DNA of 22,768 nt from Ruminococcaceae bacterium UBA7217 (GTDB taxonomy: Bacteria > Bacillota > Clostridia > Oscillospirales > Acutalibacteraceae), in assembly GCA_002490425.1 (NCBI GenBank), contig DKTZ01000056.1, positions 2,245 to 25,012 of the forward strand, written 5' to 3'. A model generated the notes under the pieces. It was not told the origin of the DNA. It did no database searches and saw nothing but the letters and a program-made list of their open reading frames with translations. Numbering within the stretch: the first letter of the stretch is position 1; each line of letters starts with the position of its first letter. The position numbers and the translations under genes are program-made. This document shows, piece by piece, positions 1 to 7,469 of this stretch.

Positions 1-155
1 ATTTTGCGACATTTTTAAAAATCTCACAAAAAAAGTCAAATAATTAAAAGAGCAAACCACAAGATATTGCGGTAAAAAAGCGGTTTTAAGTCTATTTAGT
101 CAAAAACTGACATTTGTTTTTATACAATTTACACAAAAACAGTTTGTCGAAAAAT
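1..155. other. Gene-free AT-rich left edge
   Basis: No reading frame of useful length, tRNA or strong hairpin was seen here. The stretch is very AT-rich with several A- and T-runs. It probably lies between the end of an unseen gene to the left and the promoter at 156-184. Together with the promoter and leader that follow it makes up the 375 bases before the first gene. Confidence 0.6.
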
Positions 156-184
156 TTGACTTTTTGTTTCGTTATGAATATAAT
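156..184 (+). promoter_or_regulatory. Sigma-A promoter of the yabE-like gene
   Basis: A -35 box TTGACT (156-161) and a perfect -10 box TATAAT (179-184) are separated by 17 bp. Transcription would start near 191, leaving an untranslated leader of about 185 nt before the ATG at 376. That is long enough to hold a regulatory RNA. Confidence 0.85.
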
Positions 185-190
185 ACACAA

Positions 191-375
191 AGTCGCAAGG
201 AGTAAAAGCGATTTATCAAATTGCGGCTGAAAATAAAAATCAATTAGCGAGAATAACGGTCAGGCCTTAAGCGATTCGTGAAGCTCCTTTTCAAAGGCGG
301 CGGAGCGATAGCACTTTTGCAAATTCCTTCGGCAAATTGCATTTGTTTGGCACGGCTTATTAAAGGAGCAAACTG
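191..375 (+). promoter_or_regulatory. Structured 5' leader with possible ribosome-site switch
   Basis: Several hairpins can be drawn. AGTCGCAA (191-198) pairs with TTGCGGCT (221-228) at the very 5' end. GCTCC (283-287) pairs with GGAGC (302-306). A stem at 319-340 is closed by a C(TTCG)G tetraloop and has A-A and C-C mismatches. GCTCCTTT (283-290) is also a perfect 8-base complement of the ribosome site AAAGGAGC (362-369), so the 283-306 hairpin and ribosome-site sequestration are mutually exclusive. This is the layout of a translational switch. Cyclic-di-AMP (ydaO) riboswitches precede cell-wall protein genes in other Gram-positives, but I do not see the conserved ydaO core, so the class is unassigned. 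Confidence 0.5.
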
Positions 376-1623
376 ATGATTACAAATTTAAAGGGGCATG
401 CGAAAACTGCGAACGGATTTATTGTCCGCTATGTTGCGCTTGTGATGGCACTTGTTATTGTATTTGCCGGAACTGCATTCGCTGCCGCTAACGAGCCGTA
501 TACAGTTGACATTTATGACGGCTCAGAAGTTTCAAGGGTAGAAACAACAAAAAAGGATGCGAACGAAATTGTTGCAGAGGCAGGAATAACTGTTTCAGAG
601 AATGACAAGCTTATTCTTGATGACTTTTCAGCAGGCTCGCAGAGCAAAATTATTATTTGCCGTGAATCGAAGATTAAGCTTACCGATTCAACAGGCAAAA
701 CAGGCGAATTTGTATTCGCAGGCAGAGTAAGCGAATTCCTTACCTCACAGGGAATCACGCTCAGCGAGAAAGATGTATTGAACGTCGCTCTTTCCGAAAT
801 CTGCTTTGACGGTATGGAAATTGTAATTACAAAGCCGTGCAATGTAACAGTAAATGTTGACGGTGAAAGCGTTACGGTAAGCACATCTTCACAAAATGTC
901 GGCGAGCTTCTTTCGGAGCTTGGCATTACGCTCGGCGAAAATGACGAGGTAGAGCCTGCGGCGGATACACCGATTTCAGACGGACTTACGGTAGACGTTT
1001 TAAGAATTGAATATAAATCTTATACTGCGGACGAAGCGGTTCCGTTTACCCAAAAGACCGAATACTCCGCTTCTATGTCAAAGGGCTCGTCAAAAATCAC
1101 CCAAAAAGGTGTTAACGGCAAGAAAAGCGTTGTTTATAAAGAAAAAATCGTAAACGGCGAAACTGCGGAGAAAACCGCCATCAGCGAAACGCAAATCCTT
1201 GCTCCGATTACGCAGATTAAAACAATCGGAACATATACGGGCGGAAATAACAGTATTGTTAAGAATTCTGCACCGATTTCAGAGCTTACAATGCCCTCAA
1301 AGTACACTATAGGTGCAAACGGTGTTCCCACAAACTACAAATACACAATTACGGGTAAGGCGGCGGCTTACTGTATTCCAGGCGGCACAACGTCAACGGG
1401 CAAAAAGGTTAAACCCGGTTACATTGCGGTTAACCCGAAGCAGATACCCTACGGCACTGAAATGTATATTGTTTCCGATGACGGAATAGTTTACGGATAT
1501 GCAATTGCGGCTGATACAGGCGGATTCGCAAATCAGGGTAAATTTGTAGTTGACCTTTATATGAATTCCACAAACCAGTGCTACGCCTGGGGTGCGAGAA
1601 ACGTTACGATTTACGTTTTATAA
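376..1623 (+). CDS. YabE-like cell-wall protein (DUF348, G5 and 3D domains)
   Basis: This 415-residue protein has a basic N-terminus and a hydrophobic segment at about 16-38, so it is exported or anchored in the membrane. After it come three DUF348 ubiquitin-like modules (about 42-82, 91-155 and 156-210), a G5-type segment (about 211-290) and a C-terminal 3D domain (about 326-415). The 3D domain carries PGYIAVNPKQIPYGTEMYI, AADTGG (D380) and VVDLYM (D393), the aspartates that name it. The architecture matches Bacillus YabE and the stationary-phase Rpf-like group, thought to act on peptidoglycan in the manner of MltA-type lytic transglycosylases. No LysM or separate Rpf domain is present. The ATG at 376 follows AAAGGAGC at 362-369. 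The gene is monocistronic, with its own promoter, long leader and terminator. The family call is firm; the enzymatic activity is inferred. Confidence 0.88.
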   Translation: MITNLKGHAKTANGFIVRYVALVMALVIVFAGTAFAAANEPYTVDIYDGSEVSRVETTKKDANEIVAEAGITVSENDKLILDDFSAGSQSKIIICRESKIKLTDSTGKTGEFVFAGRVSEFLTSQGITLSEKDVLNVALSEICFDGMEIVITKPCNVTVNVDGESVTVSTSSQNVGELLSELGITLGENDEVEPAADTPISDGLTVDVLRIEYKSYTADEAVPFTQKTEYSASMSKGSSKITQKGVNGKKSVVYKEKIVNGETAEKTAISETQILAPITQIKTIGTYTGGNNSIVKNSAPISELTMPSKYTIGANGVPTNYKYTITGKAAAYCIPGGTTSTGKKVKPGYIAVNPKQIPYGTEMYIVSDDGIVYGYAIAADTGGFANQGKFVVDLYMNSTNQCYAWGARNVTIYVL

Positions 1624-1636
1624 TGATGTTGAAATT

Positions 1637-1661
1637 AGGACTGTTTATGCAGTCCTTTTTT
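1637..1661 (+). terminator. Intrinsic terminator after the yabE-like gene
   Basis: AGGACTG (1637-1643) and CAGTCCT (1650-1656) form a perfect 7-bp stem with a 6-nt loop, followed by a T-run. It lies 13 bases after the stop codon. Confidence 0.88.
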
Positions 1662-1732
1662 GTTGCTCTTTTTCATAAAATATGATAAAATGGTACTATA
1701 AGAGTATATAATGTTTTGGGGATGTGATTTTA

Positions 1733-3268
1733 ATGTTGGTTTTAACCATTAACGATGTTCGCCTTGTAGAGGAAGAGGCAAACGAAAGCAGTATTTCATA
1801 TTTACAGCTTATGGAAAATGCAGGCTCTTACTGTGCAAGGGTTATCCGCAAAACCTTTGAAAATACCAATAAGCGCAATGTACTTATCGTCTGCGGAAAA
1901 GGAAAAAACGGCGGCGACGGATTTGTTATAGCGAGAAAATTAATGGAGAACGGATACCGTGTTACGGTTATGATGACGGCGGGTCTGCCGAAAGATTCCG
2001 AATCCTCTGAAATGCTTGCAAGAATCCGTGCTTCGGGTGTACCCATTCTTTATTTTGACAGTAAAAACAGCAAAAACGATTATTTTGACAATGCGCAGAT
2101 AATTGTGGACTGCGTTTTCGGAATAGGCTTTAAAGGTACACCCGACCCTGTCAGTGAAAATGTATTTGAAAGAATAAATTCGTCCTCTGCAGTGGTAGTC
2201 AGTGTTGATGTACCGTCGGGACTTTGCGGTGACAGCGGTGAGGTAACGGGCGCTCACGTAAAAGCAGATATAACCGTTGCAATTACTTGCTTAAAGCCCG
2301 TTCATGCGTTGAAGCCAGCCTGCAAGCAGTGCGGTCAGGTGGTGCTTGCTAATATCGGAATCCCCGAAGAGTGTTACAGCAAGGCTTCGTCACCGTTAAT
2401 CACATTTAAAAGTGAAGATATTAAAAGATTTTTCCCGAAGCGTGCATTTGACAGCCATAAAGGAACTTACGGTACGGTTCTTGTTATCGGCGGAAGCTAT
2501 GAAATGCCGGGTGCGGCGTTTATGGCATCTTCGGCGTCAGTTAACAGCGGAGCAGGGATAGTTAAACTTGCTTTTCCCGATGCGGCATATTTCGCAATAG
2601 CCTCAAAAACCGTTGAACAGGTTCTCGTTCCTCTTCAAAGCAATTCAAACGGCAGAATTTCACATAAAGCGATTCCGACAATAGCAAAGGAATTGGAAAA
2701 GTGCTCGGCAGTTGTAATCGGTTGCGGAATGGGCGTTGACAGCGACACGCAGGCAGTTGTACGCTATGTAGTCGAAAATTCACCTGTGCCCGTGATTCTT
2801 GACGCAGACGGAATAAATGCTGTAAAAGATAATATAGATATAATAGACAGTGCGAAATCCACTGTGATTTTAACTCCCCACCCGGGCGAAATGGCCCGTC
2901 TTGCAAAATGCAGTGTCAGCGAAATTCAGTCAAACAGAGGTGTGGCTGTTAAAAGCTTTACGGAAGCTCATAAATCTGTTCTTGTGCTGAAGGGTGCGTC
3001 GACGCTCGTGAGTGAAACGGGCAATGACTGCATTTATATAAACACAACCGGAAATCCCGGGCTTGCCACTGGCGGGAGCGGAGATGTTCTTTCGGGACTT
3101 ATCGGCTCTTTCTGTGCACAAGGACTGCCGCCGTATAAAGCAGCAACAGCAGGCGTGTATATTCACGGTGAGGCTGGGGATACGGTTTCCGAAGAATATT
3201 CAATGATGGGCAATACTCCGTCAAAACTGCTTTGCCAAATCCCGCTTACATTAAAAAAATACGAATGA
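1733..3268 (+). CDS. nnr: Bifunctional NAD(P)HX epimerase / ADP-dependent dehydratase
   Basis: A metabolite-repair enzyme of about 511 residues that restores hydrated NADH and NADPH. The N-terminal YjeF-type epimerase half (about 1-210) carries GKGKNGGDGF near residues 55-64 and SVDVPSGLCGDSGEVTG. The C-terminal ribokinase-like dehydratase half (about 220-511) carries GTVLVIGGS, LTPHPGEMARL, VLKGAST and GNPGLATGGSGDVLSGL, the usual nucleotide-binding and catalytic signatures. Full length suggests both halves work. The ATG at 1733 is preferred because GGGG at 1718-1721 lies 11 bases upstream; an in-frame GTG at 1724 sits only 2 bases from that run. No clear promoter was found; TATAAT at 1707-1712 lacks a good -35 partner. 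The lipoprotein gene follows after 7 bp, so the two are probably cotranscribed. In Bacillus and relatives genes of this family often lie near alr and ndoA; here mazF is close but alr is absent. Confidence 0.93.
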   Translation: MLVLTINDVRLVEEEANESSISYLQLMENAGSYCARVIRKTFENTNKRNVLIVCGKGKNGGDGFVIARKLMENGYRVTVMMTAGLPKDSESSEMLARIRASGVPILYFDSKNSKNDYFDNAQIIVDCVFGIGFKGTPDPVSENVFERINSSSAVVVSVDVPSGLCGDSGEVTGAHVKADITVAITCLKPVHALKPACKQCGQVVLANIGIPEECYSKASSPLITFKSEDIKRFFPKRAFDSHKGTYGTVLVIGGSYEMPGAAFMASSASVNSGAGIVKLAFPDAAYFAIASKTVEQVLVPLQSNSNGRISHKAIPTIAKELEKCSAVVIGCGMGVDSDTQAVVRYVVENSPVPVILDADGINAVKDNIDIIDSAKSTVILTPHPGEMARLAKCSVSEIQSNRGVAVKSFTEAHKSVLVLKGASTLVSETGNDCIYINTTGNPGLATGGSGDVLSGLIGSFCAQGLPPYKAATAGVYIHGEAGDTVSEEYSMMGNTPSKLLCQIPLTLKKYE

Positions 3269-3275
3269 GGTAATT

Positions 3276-3773
3276 ATGAAAAAACTGCTTTGCATTTGTT
3301 TGTGCTTTATTTTATTAGCAGGATGTGCAAAAAAGCAGGATAATAACAAAACTGAGCCGCTCACTTTCAGTGGCTTTAATGCTGTAGTAAATACGGATTT
3401 TAACGGAATAACAATTTCTGTGGGCGTGAGCTTTGATTTTGCGAACGGTTATAAATTTTCATTCGGCTCCCCCGAAACGCTTAAAAATCTGACGGTCAGC
3501 GGAAAGGACGGCGAATTTACTCTTTCGGGCGAAAAATTAACATTAAGCCTTCAAAGTACAAAACTTCCGCCGTCGATGGTTTGCAGGGCAATATCAGACT
3601 GCATAAATGCAGTCAGTGGGGCATACCCTGCAAGAAAAACTGACGGAACGCTTGAATATGCTTACACAATTGACAAAACCTCCTGTATTCTCTACACGGA
3701 CGAAAATAAAAATTTCAAGAAACTGCTTGTAGGCGGTCAGGAATTCTATTTTGAAAGCTTTTCTTATACCTAA
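3276..3773 (+). CDS. Small lipoprotein of unknown function
   Basis: This 165-residue protein has a typical lipoprotein signal: MKK, a hydrophobic core, then the lipobox LLAGC with the lipidated cysteine at residue 17. The mature part (about 18-165) is soluble and beta-rich in appearance, with alternating short hydrophobic and polar stretches, and matches no family I recognise. It would sit on the outer face of the cytoplasmic membrane. The start is set by AGG seven bases before the ATG, and the gene follows nnr after 7 bp, suggesting one transcript. Its position between nnr and mazF resembles loci where sporulation or envelope lipoproteins sit near alr-ndoA, but that comparison is only suggestive. 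Confidence 0.75.
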   Translation: MKKLLCICLCFILLAGCAKKQDNNKTEPLTFSGFNAVVNTDFNGITISVGVSFDFANGYKFSFGSPETLKNLTVSGKDGEFTLSGEKLTLSLQSTKLPPSMVCRAISDCINAVSGAYPARKTDGTLEYAYTIDKTSCILYTDENKNFKKLLVGGQEFYFESFSYT

Positions 3774-3823
3774 AGAAATAACATTCCCTCTTAAAACTGA
3801 ATAATATGTATTGCTCCCCTAAA

Positions 3824-3945
3824 TTTTGCTGTCCGTGTTTAAATACGGAATAAAACGGCAAAAATAGTATTAGTTGAGAGGAACCGAACGCAGTATTATT
3901 GTTCGATTCCCCTCAGTTTAAGAAAATCGGGCGAATAAAATCGCC
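3824..3945 (+). promoter_or_regulatory. Three-hairpin structured region before mazF
   Basis: Three strong hairpins occupy most of the gap before mazF. (1) TTTTGCTGT (3824-3832) pairs with ACGGCAAAA (3855-3863) around an inner CCGT/ACGG stem (3833-3848). (2) A 17-pair stem with two mismatches joins 3872-3889 and 3901-3918 around an 11-nt loop. (3) GGCGA (3930-3934) pairs with TCGCC (3941-3945) just before the ribosome site. None is followed by a proper T-run, so these are not ordinary terminators. No open frame for an antitoxin fits here. The region may be an mRNA leader or a small RNA; its role is unknown. Confidence 0.5.
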
Positions 3946-3965
3946 TTTACGGAAGAGTGATATTG

Positions 3966-4310
3966 ATGAATGTTAAAAGAGGGGACATTTATTACGCCGA
4001 TTTAAGTCCTGTTGTGGGTTCCGAACAGGGCGGAGTAAGACCTGTACTGATTGTTCAAAACGATGTTGGCAATAAATACAGCCCTACTGTAATAGCGGCG
4101 GCAATAACAAGCCAGCAGGACAAAAGCCGACTGCCCACGCACATAAATGTGAACGGAGACGGCTGCGGCCTTTCAAAGGACTCGGTTGTACTGCTTGAAC
4201 AAGTCAGAACGCTCGACAAACAGAGACTTCGTGAGCGTATGGGAAATTTGTCCCAAACAGATATGTCAAAAGTAAACAGAGCGCTGTATGTAAGCTTCGG
4301 CTTGCAATAG
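3966..4310 (+). CDS. mazF: MazF/PemK-family endoribonuclease toxin (NdoA type)
   Basis: This 114-residue protein is very close to Bacillus subtilis NdoA (EndoA), a sequence-specific mRNA interferase. It shares VKRGDIYYADLSPVVGSEQ, GGVRPVLIVQND and DSVVLLEQVRT with it, and keeps the family's catalytic pair: Arg25 (GGVRP) and Thr48 (AAIT). It is full length and apparently intact. The ATG at 3966 is preferred over the in-frame GTG at 3957 because it matches the NdoA N-terminus and leaves room for the GGAAG ribosome site at 3951-3955. No antitoxin gene (ndoAI/mazE-like) lies directly upstream, where Bacillus has one; 3774-3965 contains only hairpins. Either the antitoxin is elsewhere or control is at the RNA level. 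A strong terminator follows. Confidence 0.93.
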   Translation: MNVKRGDIYYADLSPVVGSEQGGVRPVLIVQNDVGNKYSPTVIAAAITSQQDKSRLPTHINVNGDGCGLSKDSVVLLEQVRTLDKQRLRERMGNLSQTDMSKVNRALYVSFGLQ

Positions 4311-4317
4311 CCTTGTG

Positions 4318-4344
4318 GAGGGTGTCGCAAGACGCCCTTTTTTT
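4318..4344 (+). terminator. Intrinsic terminator after mazF
   Basis: GGGTGTC (4320-4326) pairs with GACGCCC (4331-4337), with one T-G wobble, around a GCAA (GNRA) tetraloop. Seven T residues follow at 4338-4344. Confidence 0.92.
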
Positions 4345-4407
4345 ATGAGTACTAATTTATTTAATTTGTAAATAATATTAAAAAAGTGTGAATTTTTAAT
4401 AAAGTAC

Positions 4408-4436
4408 TTGATTTTTTGGAAAAATGTGGCTACAAT
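4408..4436 (+). promoter_or_regulatory. Sigma-A promoter of groES-groEL
   Basis: TTGATT (4408-4413) and TACAAT (4431-4436) are 17 bp apart. The predicted start near 4443 falls within the CIRCE operator. Confidence 0.85.
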
Positions 4437-4440
4437 ATAT

Positions 4441-4467
4441 TTAGCACTCAAAAGAGTAGAGTGCTAA
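4441..4467 (+). promoter_or_regulatory. CIRCE operator (HrcA binding site)
   Basis: TTAGCACTC, a 9-nt spacer and GAGTGCTAA form the perfect canonical inverted repeat. It overlaps the transcription start, so HrcA bound here would block initiation. HrcA needs GroEL to stay active, so misfolded protein that occupies GroEL lifts repression. The hrcA gene is not in this window. Confidence 0.97.
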
Positions 4468-4501
4468 ATAAATATTCAATCTTTTCAGGAGGTAATATAA
4501 A

Positions 4502-4786
4502 ATGACTATTAAACCGCTTGCAGACAGAGTTGTACTTAAGCCCTGTGAAACGGAAGAAACAACAAAGAGCGGAATCGTTCTTGCTGCAGCTGCACAGGAA
4601 AAACCGCAGGTTTTTGAGGTAGTAGCAGTAGGCCCCGGCGGAGTTGTTGACGGTAAGGAAGTTACAATGTACGTAAAAGTAGGGGATAAGGTAATCTCCG
4701 GCAAATACGCAGGTACAGAGGTTAAGGTTGACAGCGTGGAATACACGGTAGTCCGTCAGTCTGAAATTCTTGCAATAGTTGAATAA
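4502..4786 (+). CDS. groES: Co-chaperonin GroES
   Basis: A 94-residue protein of normal GroES length that forms the heptameric lid of the chaperonin. It has the family opening KPLADRVVLKP, a mobile-loop region at about 16-32 (ETEETTKSGIVL) and VGDKVISGKYAGTEVK toward the end. The start is set by AGGAGGT about 8 bases upstream of the ATG. It is the first gene of the heat-shock operon under the CIRCE element, with groEL 14 bp downstream. Confidence 0.98.
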   Translation: MTIKPLADRVVLKPCETEETTKSGIVLAAAAQEKPQVFEVVAVGPGGVVDGKEVTMYVKVGDKVISGKYAGTEVKVDSVEYTVVRQSEILAIVE

Positions 4787-4800
4787 AGGAGTAATATAGT

Positions 4801-6438
4801 ATGGCTAAACAGATTATTTACGGCGAAGATGCCCGCAAGGCTTTGCAGGCAGGTATTGACAAATTAAGCAATACAGTTAAAATCACACTCGGCCCCAAGG
4901 GCAGAAATGTTGTTCTTGATAGAAAATACGGCGCACCGCTTATTACTAACGACGGTGTTACAATTGCAAAGGAAATTGAGCTTGAGGACGCTTTTGAAAA
5001 TATGGGCGCTCAGCTTGTTAAAGAGGTTGCAACAAAGACAAATGATGTTGCAGGCGACGGTACAACAACAGCAACGCTTCTTGCACAGGCACTTGTCCGT
5101 GAGGGTATGAAGAATGTTGCCGCAGGCGCAAACCCGATGGTTGTTAAGAAAGGTATGCAGGCGGCTGTTGACGCAGTAGTTGCAGAGGTTCTTAAGAATG
5201 CTCAGAAGGTTAAAAGCAGTGAGGACATTGCAAAGGTTGCAACGGTTTCCGCTGCTGACGAATACATCGGCTCTCTTATTGCCGAGGCTATGGAAAAAGT
5301 TTCTGCTGACGGCGTAATCACAATTGAAGAGTCAAAGACAAGCGAAACCTACAGCGATGTTGTTGAGGGTATGCAGTTTGACAGAGGCTACATTTCACCC
5401 TATATGGTAACAGATACCGACAAAATGGAAGCCGTAATTGACGACGCTCTTATTCTTATTACCGACAAGAAGATTTCAAATATCCAGGAAATTCTTCCTC
5501 TTCTTGAACAAATTGTTCAGTCAGGCAAAAAGCTTGTTATTATTGCTGAAGACGTTGAGGGCGAGGCTCTTTCAACAATCCTTGTTAACAAGCTTAGGGG
5601 CACATTTACCTGCGTTTGCGTAAAGGCTCCGGGATTTGGCGACAGAAGAAAAGAAATGCTTCAGGATATTGCAATCCTTACAGGCGGCGAGGTTATCACA
5701 TCAGACCTCGGTCTTGAGCTTAAGGATACTCAAATTGCTCAGCTCGGCCGTGCAAAGCAGGTTAAAATTTCAAAGGAAAATACAATCATTGTTGACGGCG
5801 CAGGCGACAGCGATGCAATAAAGGGCAGAGTTGCTCAGATTCGCGCTCAGATTGAGGCTTCAACATCTGAGTTTGATACAGAAAAGCTTAAAGAGCGCCT
5901 TGCAAAGCTTGCAGGCGGCGTAGCTGTTATCCGTGTAGGCGCGGCAACAGAAACCGAAATGAAAGAGAAAAAGCTCCGTATTGAGGACGCTTTGGCGGCA
6001 ACAAAGGCGGCAGTTGAGGAAGGCTCGGTTGCAGGCGGCGGCGTTGCACTTCTCGGCGCAGTTAAAGCGGCTTCGGCTTTACTCGATACCGACGATGCTG
6101 ATTTCAAGACAGGTGTAAACATTGTTATCAAGGCAATTGAAGAGCCTGTTCGTCAGATAGCAAAGAATGCAGGTCTTGAGGGCTCTGTTATCGTTAATGA
6201 AATCGTTAACAAGAATGAAAAAGGCTACGGATTTAACTTTGCAACAGGCGAATATGTTGATATGTTCAAGGCAGGTATCCTTGACCCCGCAAAGGTAACA
6301 CGTTCAGCACTTCAGAATGCGGCATCAGTTGCGGCAATGGTTCTTACAACTGAATCTCTTGTAGCTGACATTCCCGACCCGCAGGCAGACGCGGCTGCGG
6401 CTGCGGCAATGGCTCAAGCAGGCGGCGGAATGTATTAA
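4801..6438 (+). CDS. groEL: Chaperonin GroEL
   Basis: This 545-residue subunit of the 14-mer folding chamber has the expected length. Signatures include KITLGPKGRNVVLD and DGVTIAKEIELED near the N-terminus, the ATPase motif GDGTTTATLLAQA near residue 87, the apical-domain segment KAPGFGDRR, and the family region AAVEEGSVAGGGVALL near residue 400. It ends in a GGGMY tail, a short version of the usual GGM repeat that lines the cavity. AAGGAG lies upstream of the ATG. Transcription comes from the CIRCE-controlled promoter, and a strong terminator follows. Confidence 0.99.
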   Translation: MAKQIIYGEDARKALQAGIDKLSNTVKITLGPKGRNVVLDRKYGAPLITNDGVTIAKEIELEDAFENMGAQLVKEVATKTNDVAGDGTTTATLLAQALVREGMKNVAAGANPMVVKKGMQAAVDAVVAEVLKNAQKVKSSEDIAKVATVSAADEYIGSLIAEAMEKVSADGVITIEESKTSETYSDVVEGMQFDRGYISPYMVTDTDKMEAVIDDALILITDKKISNIQEILPLLEQIVQSGKKLVIIAEDVEGEALSTILVNKLRGTFTCVCVKAPGFGDRRKEMLQDIAILTGGEVITSDLGLELKDTQIAQLGRAKQVKISKENTIIVDGAGDSDAIKGRVAQIRAQIEASTSEFDTEKLKERLAKLAGGVAVIRVGAATETEMKEKKLRIEDALAATKAAVEEGSVAGGGVALLGAVKAASALLDTDDADFKTGVNIVIKAIEEPVRQIAKNAGLEGSVIVNEIVNKNEKGYGFNFATGEYVDMFKAGILDPAKVTRSALQNAASVAAMVLTTESLVADIPDPQADAAAAAAMAQAGGGMY

Positions 6439-6458
6439 GCCGTAAAATAGAATTTTTA

Positions 6459-6492
6459 TACAGCAGGTGGTTTACATCTGCTGTATTTTTTT
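6459..6492 (+). terminator. Intrinsic terminator after groEL
   Basis: An 11-bp stem (6459-6469 with 6475-6485, TACAGCAG against CTGCTGTA plus three more pairs, one a wobble) has a 5-nt loop and is followed by seven T residues. Confidence 0.93.
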
Positions 6493-6499
6493 GCTTTTA

Positions 6500-6528
6500 T
6501 TGACTTTAAAATGTCATTATAATATAAT
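6500..6528 (+). promoter_or_regulatory. Sigma-A promoter of the dehydrogenase-transporter-glycosidase operon
   Basis: TTGACT (6500-6505) and TATAAT (6523-6528) are exactly 17 bp apart, directly after the groEL terminator, so the next operon is independently transcribed. A second TATAAT overlaps at 6518-6523 but has poor spacing. No obvious operator palindrome or catabolite-repression site was seen in the short leader to 6556. Confidence 0.85.
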
Positions 6529-6555
6529 AAATAAAAACTGTTAAGAGGTAATATT

Positions 6556-7413
6556 ATGAAAATCGGATTTATAGGTCTCGGAATAATGGGTGAGTCAATG
6601 TGTGAAAACATTGTTAAAAAGCATAACGATAAGGTATATGTTTCCGACCATAAAAGAAGTCAGATTGAAAAGCTGGCTTCATTCGGCGCAGTTCCTTGCG
6701 AAAATAACACCGAGGTGGCAAAAAATGCTGACCTTATTATTACAATGGTGCCGAAATCCGAGCATGTTAAAGAGGTTTACACCGAAATTTTGTCCGTGAT
6801 TGACAACACGAAGATTTGCATTGATATGAGCACAATTGACCCTGCCGTTTCTGTGGAATGTGCAAATATGATAAAGGCAAAGGGCGCTCAGTTTGCGGAT
6901 TGTCCGGTTGTTAAAAGCAAGTCTGCCGCCATTGATGGGACACTGGGTATTTTAATCGGCGCTGACGAGGAGCTTGTTTCCGTCATTAAGCCTGTTTTAG
7001 CATATATGGGTACTAATATTAAATATATGGGCGGTAACGGCGCAGGGCTTGTTATGAAAATCTGCTCCAATGCAATGGTTGCGGCAGTTCAGAACGGCGT
7101 CAACGAAACAATGGCTCTGGCTCAAAAATGGGGCGTTTCGATTGACGATTACGCCGAGGCAATTTCATACGGAAGCGGCAAGAATTTTTATCTTGAGGTG
7201 CAGAAGGAAAATCTTAAAAATGAGGATTGGACAACTGCGTTTTCCCTTGAAAACGAGCATAAGGATTTGGGTATATGCGAGCGAATGGCGGAAAAGGTCG
7301 ATTTCGAAATGCCGGGTCTTAAGGCTTGCAAAAATGTTTATGACAAAGGAATGGAAAAGGGTATGGGCAAGCTTGATTTCCGTTCAACATATAAAATCGT
7401 AAAGGGCGACTGA
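6556..7413 (+). CDS. NAD(P)-dependent beta-hydroxyacid dehydrogenase family protein
   Basis: This 285-residue cytosolic protein belongs to the 3-hydroxyisobutyrate / tartronate-semialdehyde / sulfolactaldehyde reductase family. The Rossmann signature GFIGLGIMG is at residues 5-12. D31 at the end of the second strand mildly favours NAD(H). ITMVP and IDMSTIDP follow. K168 (GLVMKICSN) is the expected catalytic lysine, and HKDLGI contains the second conserved lysine, K236. The usual substrate loop APVSGG is replaced by CPVVKSKSAA (116-125). As I remember it, E. coli YihU (sulfolactaldehyde reductase) has Arg123 at the place of Lys120 here and also lacks the SGG motif. The first Asn of the usual K..NN is Ser171. 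The substrate is therefore uncertain but probably anionic. It is the first gene of a three-gene operon with a sugar symporter and a glycosidase-like protein, with GAGGT before the ATG. Confidence 0.85.
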   Translation: MKIGFIGLGIMGESMCENIVKKHNDKVYVSDHKRSQIEKLASFGAVPCENNTEVAKNADLIITMVPKSEHVKEVYTEILSVIDNTKICIDMSTIDPAVSVECANMIKAKGAQFADCPVVKSKSAAIDGTLGILIGADEELVSVIKPVLAYMGTNIKYMGGNGAGLVMKICSNAMVAAVQNGVNETMALAQKWGVSIDDYAEAISYGSGKNFYLEVQKENLKNEDWTTAFSLENEHKDLGICERMAEKVDFEMPGLKACKNVYDKGMEKGMGKLDFRSTYKIVKGD

Positions 7414-7469
7414 AAATTCAAAGGCATTTTTAGTCTGTGATAATAAAAGCAAATAAAAAGGGATTAAAA

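Noticed and set aside
191..375. ydaO (cyclic di-AMP) riboswitch before the yabE-like gene
   Set aside because: Expected from the gene type, but the conserved GGGGAACC-like core and pseudoknot strands were not seen, so no class was assigned.
3901..3918. tRNA-like T-arm sequence (GTTCGATTCC)
   Set aside because: No acceptor stem, D-arm or anticodon arm can be placed around it; the bases are fully used by the long hairpin at 3872-3918.
5847..6131. Antisense frame of 94 codons within groEL, and similar opposite-strand frames in other genes
   Set aside because: They have no ribosome sites or recognisable domains and arise from the codon pattern of the real genes on the other strand.
7437..7469. 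Eleven-residue extension of the GPH symporter from a GTG
   Set aside because: There is no ribosome site before it, while AAGGGA at 7458-7463 is correctly spaced for the ATG at 7470.
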